Assembly: GCA_021807265.1 (NCBI GenBank)
Contig: JAKAPH010000002.1
Span: 1 to 44,617 of the forward strand
Length of the DNA: 44,617 nucleotides
From: Actinomycetes bacterium
GTDB taxonomy: Bacteria; Actinomycetota; Acidimicrobiia; Acidimicrobiales; RAAP-2
Direction: 5' to 3'
Both the position numbers and the translations under genes were made by a program. The notes under the pieces are model-generated. The model saw only the letters and a program-made list of their open reading frames with translations, was not told where the DNA came from and did not search any database. Positions 1-9,414 of this stretch are shown here, in pieces; the first letter of the stretch is position 1, and each line of letters opens with the position of its first letter.

Positions 1-1
1 G

Positions 2-595
2 CACTTCATCGCCCCGAGCCTGCTCGCCACGACGACCATGCAGCTCGGTGAGAGCGAGTCCCTCTGGCCGGTACTGGCCGCGGTCAAATGGATCCGCCAG
101 TACCACGCAGCCGTGGCCACGCCGCTCACGCCCTACGACATCCTGGCGGGCAAGCTGTCGTGGGTCGTGACGAGGGCCTTGGCGACGGGCGTGGTGTACA
201 CGATCGTCATCGGGGCCTTCGGAGCGCTGCACTCGTGGTCGGCCCTCGCGCTGCCGCTCATCGGCGCACTCATCACACTGGCCTTCGCCGCGCCGATGGT
301 CGCCTACGCCGCTACGGTCCAGACCGACTCGTCCTTCATCACGATCTACCGATTCGCGATCGTCCCGATGTTCCTCTTCTCGGCGACGTTCTATCCCGTG
401 ACCGCCTACCCCGGGTACCTGCGGCCGGTGGTGCAGTTCGTGCCGCTGTATCACGGGGTCGCGCTCGCGCGTTCGGCGGCTTTCGGCCAGTGGCCGCTGC
501 TGCCCACCATCGGACACCTGGCCCTGCTGAGCGCGATGGCCGTGGCGGGCATTCTCTGGGGCCGGCGAGCCATGCAGCGCCGGCTGGTCGACTAG
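2..595 (+). CDS. ABC-2 type transporter permease, 5'-truncated by the window edge
   Basis: Frame is open from base 2 (HFIAPSLLATTTMQLG...); multiple hydrophobic segments; FLFSATFYPVTAYP...PLYHGVALAR motif typical of NodJ-like ABC-2 permeases. Confidence 0.8.
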   Translation, partial: HFIAPSLLATTTMQLGESESLWPVLAAVKWIRQYHAAVATPLTPYDILAGKLSWVVTRALATGVVYTIVIGAFGALHSWSALALPLIGALITLAFAAPMVAYAATVQTDSSFITIYRFAIVPMFLFSATFYPVTAYPGYLRPVVQFVPLYHGVALARSAAFGQWPLLPTIGHLALLSAMAVAGILWGRRAMQRRLVD

Positions 596-1383
596 TGCTC
601 ACCCGCACCCTCCCCCGATTCGGCTCGCGCCGGGCGGTGCACGTCTTCGAGCGGAACTTCACGGTCTACCGGTCCCAGTGGATCATGCTGCTCTCGGGAT
701 TCTTCGAGCCGCTCTTCTACCTGCTCAGCATCGGCATCGGTCTCAACCGACTCGTCGGTCCCCTGCCCGAGGGTGGCCACCTCGTGAGCTACGCGGCCTT
801 CGTCGCCCCGGGCATGCTCGCGACCTCGGCGATGAACGGCGCGATGATCGACACGATCTTCAACACGTTCTTCCGGCTCAAGATCTCGCACTCCTATGAC
901 GCGATACTCGCCACGCCCCTGGACGTGACCGACATCGCGCTGGGCGAGGTCTGGTGGGCCCTGGCGCGGGCCAGCGCCTACGCCGCGTCGTTCATTGTCT
1001 GCATGGCGCTGCTCGGCGACGCGGGCAGCGTGTGGGTCATCCTCTGCTGGCCGGCGGCGATCCTCACGGGTCTCGCCTTCAGCGCGGTCGGGCTGGCCGC
1101 CTGCACCTACGTGCGCTCCTGGCAGGACTTCGACCTCGTCGTGCTCGTGCAGCTGCCGCTCTTCCTCTTCTCGGCGACGTTCTTTCCGATCTCGCTCTAC
1201 CCGCACTGGCTCGGCGCCATCGTCGCGGTCTCGCCCCTCTACCAGTCCGCGGCCCTCTTGCGAGGCCTATCCCTGGGTTCGTTCCACTGGGTGATGCTCG
1301 GGCGCGTGGCCTACCTCGTCGCGCTCTCCCTCGTGGGCCTGCGCATCGCGGCCAACCGCTTCCGCCGGATCCTCATCCCTTGA
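595..1383 (+). CDS. ABC-2 type transporter permease (second, paralogous copy)
   Basis: GTG at 595 overlaps the preceding TAG (TAGTG); FLFSATFFPISLYP...PLYQSAALLRG parallels the upstream permease. Confidence 0.8.
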   Translation: MLTRTLPRFGSRRAVHVFERNFTVYRSQWIMLLSGFFEPLFYLLSIGIGLNRLVGPLPEGGHLVSYAAFVAPGMLATSAMNGAMIDTIFNTFFRLKISHSYDAILATPLDVTDIALGEVWWALARASAYAASFIVCMALLGDAGSVWVILCWPAAILTGLAFSAVGLAACTYVRSWQDFDLVVLVQLPLFLFSATFFPISLYPHWLGAIVAVSPLYQSAALLRGLSLGSFHWVMLGRVAYLVALSLVGLRIAANRFRRILIP

Positions 1384-1435
1384 GAGCTAGTGGCGTCTCA
1401 CTCGTTCACCACGAGTCGCCGGTCGTCGCTGCGAA

Positions 1436-2236
1436 CTACTGACAGCCCAGATCGGTGTCGTAGGTCGTCTTACCGGAAGTTGTCGTACCGTTCTGAACAA
1501 TCAAAACTGGTGCTGTTGTCCCCGAGCTAGTTTGCGTGAACCCTGCGGAAGGGCACGCCTGTATTCCCGCCTGCCAGTCACCGCTCACACCCGACACTTC
1601 GAAATTCGAGCCGGTGATCGAGGCCCACATCGACGGTGTCGAGTAGATCCCAACTGGAATACCGGAGCTTGCGGAGTTCTTCCCCAGTTCCGTGACCATC
1701 CCCGTGATCGTGGCCTGGTTGAGCGAAGTGTCGTTCGACCAACTGTTACCGGTCTCGACGTCGGCCCACCACATGGCGGGCGAGCCTGGCGCTACTGCTA
1801 CCGCCCAGTCAGCCTCGCTACAGCCGATAGCCCAGGCTGCCTGCAGTGCGGACAGCGTGTGCCCAGATGCACCGATAGGTGTGTACGTCGACGAACCCGT
1901 CTTGCACTTCGTAGTGTCGGACTTTGCGTAAGCCAGCGCGTAGCCCGTGTTGAAGTAGAGCGACTTCGAGATAGTTCCAGCGTTCGTCCACTGCTGCGCC
2001 GCGTACTGATTCGTCGTGAACGGGCGGCCGTGCGTGACGCCGATGATGGCGAACGACATACTCGACGGCGGGGTGAAGTCTCCCTGCGGGTACGACGCGT
2101 CATAGCCACTGCCCGAGTACGTAAGAGTGGACGCTCCCGCACCTTGCGCCAGTGGTACAACGCCCGTCATCGCGACCAACGCGGTGATCGCGCCAGCCCT
2201 CATCACCCGTGAATACAGCCGGCTGCTTGCTTTCAT
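1436..2236 (-). CDS. Secreted glycoside-hydrolase-like protein (GH25/DUF1906-like fold suspected)
   Basis: ATG at 2236 with GGAGGG 5 nt upstream; N-terminal signal peptide MKASSRLYSRVMRAGAITALVAMTG...; YDASYPQGDF and MWWADVETGNSW motifs; ORF track start 2467 looks over-extended. Confidence 0.6.
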   Translation of the reverse strand: MKASSRLYSRVMRAGAITALVAMTGVVPLAQGAGASTLTYSGSGYDASYPQGDFTPPSSMSFAIIGVTHGRPFTTNQYAAQQWTNAGTISKSLYFNTGYALAYAKSDTTKCKTGSSTYTPIGASGHTLSALQAAWAIGCSEADWAVAVAPGSPAMWWADVETGNSWSNDTSLNQATITGMVTELGKNSASSGIPVGIYSTPSMWASITGSNFEVSGVSGDWQAGIQACPSAGFTQTSSGTTAPVLIVQNGTTTSGKTTYDTDLGCQ

Positions 2237-2354
2237 GTTGCCCTCCATGAACTCGCCGCTTCCCTCACGGGCTCCATCGACGTTTGGGACATGGTAGTTG
2301 CCCCACGGTCGCAGTTCTAGGTTCGACTCAGAATCGCCAGCGACGATGCAGGAC

Positions 2355-2678
2355 TTAGCCGGCGGCGCTCGGCGTCGCCTGACCCGATAGGACGTCTCGG
2401 CGTCTCGTGTACTCCTCGACGTCGAGGTCGCCGCGCGCGAGCCGCTCATCGAGTATCCGCATCGCATTGCTTCCGCCGTTGGAACCTATCTGCGCGTGCG
2501 GCGCGCCGCTCATTTCCTCGCGACGTCGCTTCATCGAGAGCAGCAGCGCAACGATCGCCACGGCGAGCAGGAAGACGAGGAACACCAAAAAGAGTCCGCC
2601 GCGAAGGCCGACCGCGTGGCGCATCCCGCCGTCGAAGAAGGGACCGCCGAATCCCGGTTGTGGTGAATCTGGTGGCAC
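2355..2678 (-). CDS. SHOCT-domain small membrane protein
   Basis: One TM segment plus C-terminal AMRILDERLARGDLDVEEYTRRRDVL (SHOCT signature). Confidence 0.75.
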   Translation of the reverse strand: MPPDSPQPGFGGPFFDGGMRHAVGLRGGLFLVFLVFLLAVAIVALLLSMKRRREEMSGAPHAQIGSNGGSNAMRILDERLARGDLDVEEYTRRRDVLSGQATPSAAG

Positions 2679-3147
2679 GGTTCGTATCCGCCTTTCTTGG
2701 TCAATCGCTCGAGAGCCGACGTTGCCATTGTCGCGGTCGGCGAGCCTCGTGCGACCATGTTCTTACCCGATTCTTCTGATCGAGTTGTGCTGTCGGGCCA
2801 CACGATCTCGACCCGTTCGATGAGGGACCACCGCTGGGCGTCGCGCCGAGACGCACACCTCGATTGACGAACGCGCGCGACACCCCAGCGATGACCGAGC
2901 GCGCCGCTCGGCGCTCACGTGGTCCGACGGTTGGCCAACGTGAGCTCGAACGTGACGCCCGAGATCGCCTTCCTTCGGTCTCTCCGATCGATCCGACCTC
3001 CGGGCACCGGTGGCGCGCGGCCCGCCACCGTCAGACAATCGCATTCACGGCGGCCGGTAGGCTTATGCGGCTATGTGTGTGACGAACTGCGATGGACGGG
3101 CTGACGGCTGGACCCTCGCCGAAGCGCTCACCATCGTTGAGTAGGGC

Positions 3148-4878
3148 GTGGTGGTCCTAGTGGCGCGCCAGCCAGCCCGTCGCCGGGCGTCGTCCTGGGC
3201 GAACTCGTTCGCGGTGGCGCTTAAAGTCCTACTCAGCGCCGGTTTTCTGATCACCTCGCTCCTCGTCGCATCGCCCAGTGGCGCGACCCCGGGATGGCAG
3301 ATCACCTGGACGTCGCCGATGGACCTCGCCCTTGGCGCAACCTATAACTCGACCGTTCGCGACACGGCGACCGTGGCGGTCGCGGGGAGCTCGGTCGAGC
3401 TCACCTTCTCCAACCTCTGGAGCGCCACACCCACCACCTTCGGCGCGGTCACCGTCGGCGTCGACCAGGTCGGGGCCGCCGTGGTCGCCGGCACGATCAT
3501 TCCCGTGACCTTCAACCACGGCCAACGCGCCGTGACCATCCCGGCGCACGGACGGGTCACGAGCGACCCGGTCGCCCTGGCGGTACACGCCAACGAGAAG
3601 ATCGCCGTCTCCATCGCCGTCTCGGGATGGGCGACGGTCAGCGTGCACTACTGCTGCACCGGCAACATCAATACGTGGGCGACGAGCAACGGCGTCGGCG
3701 ATCACACGATGGACCCGACGAGCCAAGTCTTCAATCCTCAACTGACTGGCGCCTTCGTGCGCTGGCTCTCGGGCGTCGCCGTTGGCAACTCGCCGGCCCA
3801 AGGCGCGATCGTCGCCTTCGGTGACTCGATCACCGATGGGTACGGCTACGAGAACAACGGCTTCAGCTGGGTCAACGCCCTCCAGCAACGAATCGACCGA
3901 CTGCCCGCCGTTGACCAGATGTCGGTGGTCAACGAGGGCATCGCGGGCAACACCCTGACCGTCTTCCCGCCGGGCACCTCCTACGCCACGAACTCCGGCG
4001 GCGTGCCGGGAGTGACGCGACTGGCGACTGACGCACTCGCGTGGCCGGGCGTGAAGGACGTCGTCGTCCTGCTCGGCACCAACGACATCTGGTTCGGCGC
4101 CGGCGGCGTGTCGGGCAAGCCCATCCCGCCCTACGGGACGGCAGCCGCCATCGAGCAGGGTCTGCGCACCGTGGCGGCCGCGGTCCGCGCCCGCGGGCTG
4201 AACGTCTACGCCGTCACCCTGCTGCCGCGCGCCACCTCGACGAAGCTGGACCACGACATCCCCGAGTACTGGGGACCGGCCGAGCAGTCCGTGATGAGCG
4301 CGGTGAACGACTGGCTCCTGTCGGCGCGCACCGGCTTCACCGGCGTGATCAACCTCGCGGCGGTCACGGCCGACGTCTACAACGGTGACTGCAACCCGAA
4401 CACGCCCTTCGCGCCGTACTTCAATCCCGATCACCTGCACCCCAACGTGGCCGGGGAGACGGCGATGGCCAACGCCATCGGCACCCAGCTCTTCGGGATG
4501 CCCGACGCGCCGCTCAATCCCCCCGTCCTGAGCGCCAGCCCGACGCCGGGTTGCGCGGCGGCCAAGCTCGCGTCTTCGGTGCTCGCCGCCGCCTCGCCGA
4601 CGACCACCACTACGGTTGCCCCGACGACGTCGACCGTCGCCCCGACCACCACGACGACCCCGTCTTCCCTGATGCGAAGTGCCCGCTCGCTCGCGATCTG
4701 GCTGCTGCTCGCACTGGTCGTGCTCGCGGCGATCCTGGCACTCGTGGCCCGTCGTCGGGTCACGAGACGCCGGCGTGAGCGCCGTCAGGCCATGCGCGTC
4801 GTGTCGTACCCCCGTGTGCCGCCGCCGGCCCCGCCGCGCAGCGGACCGAACCCTCGCTCGGGACCCCGCCGGCGCTGA
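3148..4878 (+). CDS. Secreted/surface SGNH (GDSL-type) hydrolase with Thr-rich linker and C-terminal TM anchor
   Basis: VAFGDSITDGYG block I, VLLGTNDIW block, DHLHPN block; TTTTTVAPTTSTVAPTTTTT linker, then TM and Arg-rich tail. Confidence 0.85.
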   Translation: MVVLVARQPARRRASSWANSFAVALKVLLSAGFLITSLLVASPSGATPGWQITWTSPMDLALGATYNSTVRDTATVAVAGSSVELTFSNLWSATPTTFGAVTVGVDQVGAAVVAGTIIPVTFNHGQRAVTIPAHGRVTSDPVALAVHANEKIAVSIAVSGWATVSVHYCCTGNINTWATSNGVGDHTMDPTSQVFNPQLTGAFVRWLSGVAVGNSPAQGAIVAFGDSITDGYGYENNGFSWVNALQQRIDRLPAVDQMSVVNEGIAGNTLTVFPPGTSYATNSGGVPGVTRLATDALAWPGVKDVVVLLGTNDIWFGAGGVSGKPIPPYGTAAAIEQGLRTVAAAVRARGLNVYAVTLLPRATSTKLDHDIPEYWGPAEQSVMSAVNDWLLSARTGFTGVINLAAVTADVYNGDCNPNTPFAPYFNPDHLHPNVAGETAMANAIGTQLFGMPDAPLNPPVLSASPTPGCAAAKLASSVLAAASPTTTTTVAPTTSTVAPTTTTTPSSLMRSARSLAIWLLLALVVLAAILALVARRRVTRRRRERRQAMRVVSYPRVPPPAPPRSGPNPRSGPRRR

Positions 4879-4879
4879 C

Positions 4880-5617
4880 TCAGCGCAGCGGGTAGCGAAA
4901 GCGTAGGAACGCCTCGCCGCTGCGACTCGTCATCTCGCCGTCGGACCGCCAGCCGAGCGCCTCGTAGAAGTGGCGCGCCGCGAGATCGGGCGGCGTCACG
5001 AGGACCAGTTCGTCATCGCTCGCGGCGCGCGCCGTAGCGATCGCCGCGTCGATCAGCCGGCGTCCGACGCCGCCGCCTTGTGCGGCCGGGTCCACCAGCA
5101 CGTGGGTCACCTCACCGACCCGTGGCGAGCCGGCCGGTGGCGCCACCGCGGTGCGGCGGAATCTCGCGAGGATGAGTCGCGCGACGCCGCGCGCGTAGCG
5201 TCCCGCCCGGGTGACGACGAGGTCCCGCGCCAGTCGGGGGCGCACGGCGGCGGCCACGGCGATCGACCGGGCCAGCGCGACCCCGTGGTCGCGAACCATC
5301 GCGCGCACGTGCGTCGCCGGATCGGTCGCCCCGAGCAGGACGCCGATCACCCGGCCGGTGTCATCGACCGCCACGAAGGACATCGACCCCGGGGTCGTCG
5401 TCCACGCCCGGTAGTAGGCGCGCATGAACGACGGGCCGAAGCGCGAGAGGAACTCCATGTCGAGCACCGCGAGGTGGAGCTTCACGGCCGCCTTGATGTC
5501 GGCCGGGCTGAGTTCGCGCACGCTCACCACGATCGGATCCTGCCCGCCGTCGTCGCGGCCGATGCAAAGGGTGCTCTGGGTTGAATAGTCAACTGTACGC
5601 CGAGGTGGATGGGTCAC
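4880..5617 (-). CDS. GNAT family N-acetyltransferase (start uncertain, possibly GTG at 5530, 5527 or 5521)
   Basis: VTHVLVDPAAQGGGVGRRLIDAAIATARA acetyl-CoA binding motif; FYEALGWRSDGE. Confidence 0.8.
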   Translation of the reverse strand: MTHPPRRTVDYSTQSTLCIGRDDGGQDPIVVSVRELSPADIKAAVKLHLAVLDMEFLSRFGPSFMRAYYRAWTTTPGSMSFVAVDDTGRVIGVLLGATDPATHVRAMVRDHGVALARSIAVAAAVRPRLARDLVVTRAGRYARGVARLILARFRRTAVAPPAGSPRVGEVTHVLVDPAAQGGGVGRRLIDAAIATARAASDDELVLVTPPDLAARHFYEALGWRSDGEMTSRSGEAFLRFRYPLR

Positions 5618-5657
5618 CGCCGGTCACGGCGGTCGGGCCACTGCTAGATTGACCCCG

Positions 5658-6746
5658 ATGGCACCACCGCGACACGGCCGGCGGGTCAACGTGCGTCGGC
5701 GCCGATTCATCGCGGTGATGGCGCTCATCCTCGTGGTGCTGCTCATCGTCGCGACGACCCGGGGATCGGGTCCGACCACTCCCTCGAGCACCACGACAAG
5801 TTCGTCGTCGACGCCGTCGACGCCGTCGTCCACGTCGACTCAGCCACCCACCCCGCACGCACCCTTCGCGGTGGGCGCCGTGACCTTCACCGTCAGCGAG
5901 CCGACCAACGGGTCGACGGCGGCGCGGTCGTTCCCGGTCACCGTTCGCTACCCCGCCGTCGGTGCCCCGGGCACCGCGCGCCTCGGACTCGCCCCGCTGC
6001 GCGGCGCCGGGCCCTACCCCCTGCTCATCTTCTCCCAGGGCTTTGACATCTCGCCCGAGGCGTACGCGGGTCTGCTCAACGCGTGGAGCGCCGCGGGCTA
6101 CGTCGTCGCCGACCCCGCCTACCCCTACACGTCGCCCAACGCCGTCGGCGGGGTGGTCCGCACCGACATCGTGCACCACCCCGCTGACCTCAGCTTTCTC
6201 ATCACGACCGTGATCGCCGACAGCGCACAGACCGCCAACACCCTGCACGGGCTCGTGAACGCCCACGAGATCGGCGTCGTCGGCCAGTCCGACGGCGGCG
6301 ACGTGAGCCTCGCGGCCGTGGCGAACTCGTGCTGTCGCGACTCGCGCATCGGCGCGGCGGTGATCCTCTCGGGGGCCGAGCTCACCTGGTTCCCCGGGAC
6401 CTACTTCACGACCGGCTCAGCGCCGCTGCTCGTCGTCCAGGGCACCAACGACCTCACGATGAACCCCGTCACCTGCAGCGTCACGCTCTACAACGAGGCG
6501 CCGGCACCCAAGTACTACCTGGCCATGATCGGCCAGACCCACCTCAGCGCCTACGTGCCGGCCGGGCCGGCGCGCAACGTGGTGGCGGCCGCGTCGATCG
6601 ACTTCTTCAACGCCTACCTGCGACACGCACCGGGCGCGCTGGCGGCCATGCGCGCCGCGGGCACCCAACCGGGACTCGCCACGATCACCAGTGCCTCGAG
6701 TGTCCCGACGGTCGCGGGGACCTGCCCCGACGCGCCGGCCGGCTGA
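5658..6746 (+). CDS. Secreted alpha/beta hydrolase (chlorophyllase/dienelactone hydrolase-like)
   Basis: N-terminal TM and Ser/Thr-rich linker; GVVGQSDGGDVSL nucleophile elbow; internal ATG chosen over the TTG start. Confidence 0.7.
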   Translation: MAPPRHGRRVNVRRRRFIAVMALILVVLLIVATTRGSGPTTPSSTTTSSSSTPSTPSSTSTQPPTPHAPFAVGAVTFTVSEPTNGSTAARSFPVTVRYPAVGAPGTARLGLAPLRGAGPYPLLIFSQGFDISPEAYAGLLNAWSAAGYVVADPAYPYTSPNAVGGVVRTDIVHHPADLSFLITTVIADSAQTANTLHGLVNAHEIGVVGQSDGGDVSLAAVANSCCRDSRIGAAVILSGAELTWFPGTYFTTGSAPLLVVQGTNDLTMNPVTCSVTLYNEAPAPKYYLAMIGQTHLSAYVPAGPARNVVAAASIDFFNAYLRHAPGALAAMRAAGTQPGLATITSASSVPTVAGTCPDAPAG

Positions 6747-7496
6747 TCAGCCCAGCGGCTTGACGCCCTTGACGACGTTGGCCTCGGCCACGACGTTCAC
6801 GCTGGTCAGGTCGACGAAGCCGGCGGCTTCGTAGAGGCGCATCCACGCGTCGGGCGTGATCGGACGTTCGCGCAGGCGGAAGATGTAACGGCCGGCGTTC
6901 TTGAGGATGCGCCAGTAGCCGGGGATCCCCTTCTTCGCCATGACCTTGATCTTGCTCGCGATCACCTGGCGGTCCTCGGTCGTGGCGCCGCGCCCGAGCA
7001 TCATGTCCGAGTTGATCAGTGCACCCCCGGGCCGCAGCCAGCCGTAGGCGGCGGTGACGACCTTCGCCTTGTCCGCGTCCAGGAGGTGGTGCAGCGCGTA
7101 GTTGCTGATCACGATGTCGACCGACGACGGATCGATGGTCAGGTGCTCGATCGGCGAGACGATGCCCGAGACCTGCTCGAGCCCCTCGGCCTTGGCCTGG
7201 GCGACCATGCGCTCGACCATCGCCGCGCTCACGTCGACGCCGACGACGCTGGCGCCGCGCCGCGCGAGCTCGAGCGCCAGGCGGCCACCGCCACAGCCGA
7301 GGTCGACGCAGACCATCCCGGGCTTGACGTCAGCGACCTCGATCGCCTTGGCCGCGACCTTGGTCATCCCGGCGTCGTTGTGGCGGTCCCAGGTGTCGGC
7401 CCGGCGGGTCCACGTACGCCGCTGGGTCGCGATCGACAGCCGCGTGGTCTGCTTCTTGCCCCACGAGGGGTTCGTTTCTCCGGAGGCGTTCGACAT
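6747..7496 (-). CDS. Class I SAM-dependent methyltransferase
   Basis: VCVDLGCGGGRLALELARRGASVVGVD motif I. Confidence 0.8.
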   Translation of the reverse strand: MSNASGETNPSWGKKQTTRLSIATQRRTWTRRADTWDRHNDAGMTKVAAKAIEVADVKPGMVCVDLGCGGGRLALELARRGASVVGVDVSAAMVERMVAQAKAEGLEQVSGIVSPIEHLTIDPSSVDIVISNYALHHLLDADKAKVVTAAYGWLRPGGALINSDMMLGRGATTEDRQVIASKIKVMAKKGIPGYWRILKNAGRYIFRLRERPITPDAWMRLYEAAGFVDLTSVNVVAEANVVKGVKPLG

Positions 7497-7668
7497 GTTC
7501 TCTCTTTTTCGGGGATCGATCGGTTGCGACGACAGCCGCGCCAGGGCCACGGGACTACACGCCCCGGCGACCGGCGCCACCGTGACGCCCGCCGACCAGG
7601 AACCGATTCTACCGGCCGGGGTGCTCGACGGCAGCGTCGGGGCTATCGCTGCGCGGCGGCACTCGCGC

Positions 7669-9387
7669 CTAGAGCGTCGTTGGCGACCACGCCGCCATCT
7701 CGTCGACGAACAGGTCCAGCCCGACGGGTCCGAGCTCGAGGGCGCGCTGGTGGAAGGACTTCAGGTCAAAGCGCGCCCCGAGGCGAGTTCGGGCGGCCTC
7801 GCGCACCTCGAGCCAGCGCCGTTGGCCCAGTTTGTAGGAGATCGCCTGGCCCGGCATGCCGAGGTAGCGGTCGACCTCGGACGCGGCGCTCGCGGGCTCT
7901 TCGATCGCCCACTCCTCGAGCATCGCGACGGCCATCGCGGGCGTCCAGCGTCGGCCCGAGCAGTCACCGAGGCTGCCGAGCACGCCGAGGTCCTCGGGGG
8001 CGTCGAGCCCGAGGTGCAGGCCGATGTCCACGACCACCCGCGCCGCTCGCAGCGCCTGGCCGGCCAGATACCCGAACTCCTCGGCCGGGCTTGCGTAGCC
8101 CCCGAGCTCTTCCATCAGCCGCTCGGCGTACAGCGCCCACCCCTCGCCGTAGCCCGACGTCCAGCCCCGCAGACGATGGAAGCGCGACTGGCGCTCGGCC
8201 GCGAGGATCGCGATCGACGCCTGGAGGTGATGGCCAGGCACGGCTTCGTGGTACCAGGTCGCGGGGAAACGCCACCAGGCGAACGACGTCGCCCCCATCG
8301 TCGGGTACCACGTGGTGCCCGGGCGCGACAGGTCCTCGCTCGGTGAGATGTAGTACGCGGCGGCGGCCGACCCCTCGGGCGCGATACGCACGTCACAGAA
8401 CTTGACGCGCGGATCGATGTCGAAGTGACGGCCGTCGAGCCGCTCGACGGCAGCCTCGACGAACGAGTGCAGCCGCGCGAGCAGCGCCTCGGTGCCGACG
8501 ATCCGCTGGCCCGGGTCGCGATCGAGGAACTCGGCAGCCTCGCGCAGCCCGGTGGCCTCGGGATACATCGTGGCGGCGAGCTCGAGCATCCGCTCGTGGA
8601 TCGCGCGCGACTCCGCCCACCCCCACTGGTAGAGCTCGTCGAGGTCGATCGCCGCGCCGGTGAAGTAGGTCGCCCAGGTCGCGTAGCGCTCCCGGCCGCA
8701 CCCCTCGTCGAGCGTCGTGCGCGGCGCCGCCGCCGACGTCAGCCAATCGGCGAGGTCACCGCAGGCCCGGTCCGCCGCGGCGGCGCCCGCCGCGAGCCCG
8801 GACTCATCGGCGTCGACACCGGTCGAGGTCGCGACCCGACGCGCCAGGTCGGCGAACGACCCGTCGGCGTAGGTCCGCGCCTGCTCGGCGACGCCGAGCA
8901 CGTGCCGGCGCGGCGGCAGCTGGTCGCTCGTCGCCGACTCCATGGCACCGCGCCAGCTGGCGAGTGACGCACCAACCGCGTGCAGGCGGGCCGCGACGAC
9001 CGCGGCGTCGTCGGGCGTCGCCGCGGCCATGAGTTCGAAGACCTGGCGGATCTCGGACAGCGGTGACCAGATGACCGAGAAGGTCCGGCGCATCTCGCCG
9101 CTCGCCAGCAGTGCTCGATCACTCGAGAGTCGCTCCGCGATGACGGCGGCCGCGATGCGGTCAACGTCATCAGTCGGCTCGAACGACTCGAGTGCCTGGA
9201 GGGACTCCCCGAGGAAGCGCTCGTCGTCGGCCCGGTGCGCGAGCGAGAAGTCTGGGAGCTGGTCGTCGAAGCCGGGGACACCGGCGTTCGTCGCGAAGAG
9301 TGGATCGCGCGCGGCGAGCTCGTCGACCAGCCGGTCGGCGAACTCGAACAGGGGCGATCGGGCGGGTGCGGGTTCGTGCAGGGTCAC
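7669..9387 (-). CDS. DUF885 family protein
   Basis: HEAVPGHHLQ signature and overall DUF885-like composition. Confidence 0.8.
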   Translation of the reverse strand: MTLHEPAPARSPLFEFADRLVDELAARDPLFATNAGVPGFDDQLPDFSLAHRADDERFLGESLQALESFEPTDDVDRIAAAVIAERLSSDRALLASGEMRRTFSVIWSPLSEIRQVFELMAAATPDDAAVVAARLHAVGASLASWRGAMESATSDQLPPRRHVLGVAEQARTYADGSFADLARRVATSTGVDADESGLAAGAAAADRACGDLADWLTSAAAPRTTLDEGCGRERYATWATYFTGAAIDLDELYQWGWAESRAIHERMLELAATMYPEATGLREAAEFLDRDPGQRIVGTEALLARLHSFVEAAVERLDGRHFDIDPRVKFCDVRIAPEGSAAAAYYISPSEDLSRPGTTWYPTMGATSFAWWRFPATWYHEAVPGHHLQASIAILAAERQSRFHRLRGWTSGYGEGWALYAERLMEELGGYASPAEEFGYLAGQALRAARVVVDIGLHLGLDAPEDLGVLGSLGDCSGRRWTPAMAVAMLEEWAIEEPASAASEVDRYLGMPGQAISYKLGQRRWLEVREAARTRLGARFDLKSFHQRALELGPVGLDLFVDEMAAWSPTTL

Positions 9388-9414
9388 GACGTCGATTGTT
9401 GCACGACTCCTACG

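Noticed and set aside
1384-1435. Short imperfect hairpin ACTCG...CGAGT after the ABC permease genes
   Set aside because: 5-bp stem without a T-run; too weak for a terminator call
4600-4665. ACC/ACG-rich repeat resembling a microsatellite
   Set aside because: Encodes the Thr-rich linker of the SGNH hydrolase (TTTTTVAPTTSTVAPTTTTT); explained by protein composition
7086-8405. Long antisense ORFs such as 7086-8405, 7102-8346, 17726-19063, 35108-36745 and 37651-39207
   Set aside because: High-GC shadow ORFs opposite well-supported genes; R/A/H/D-rich low-complexity translations
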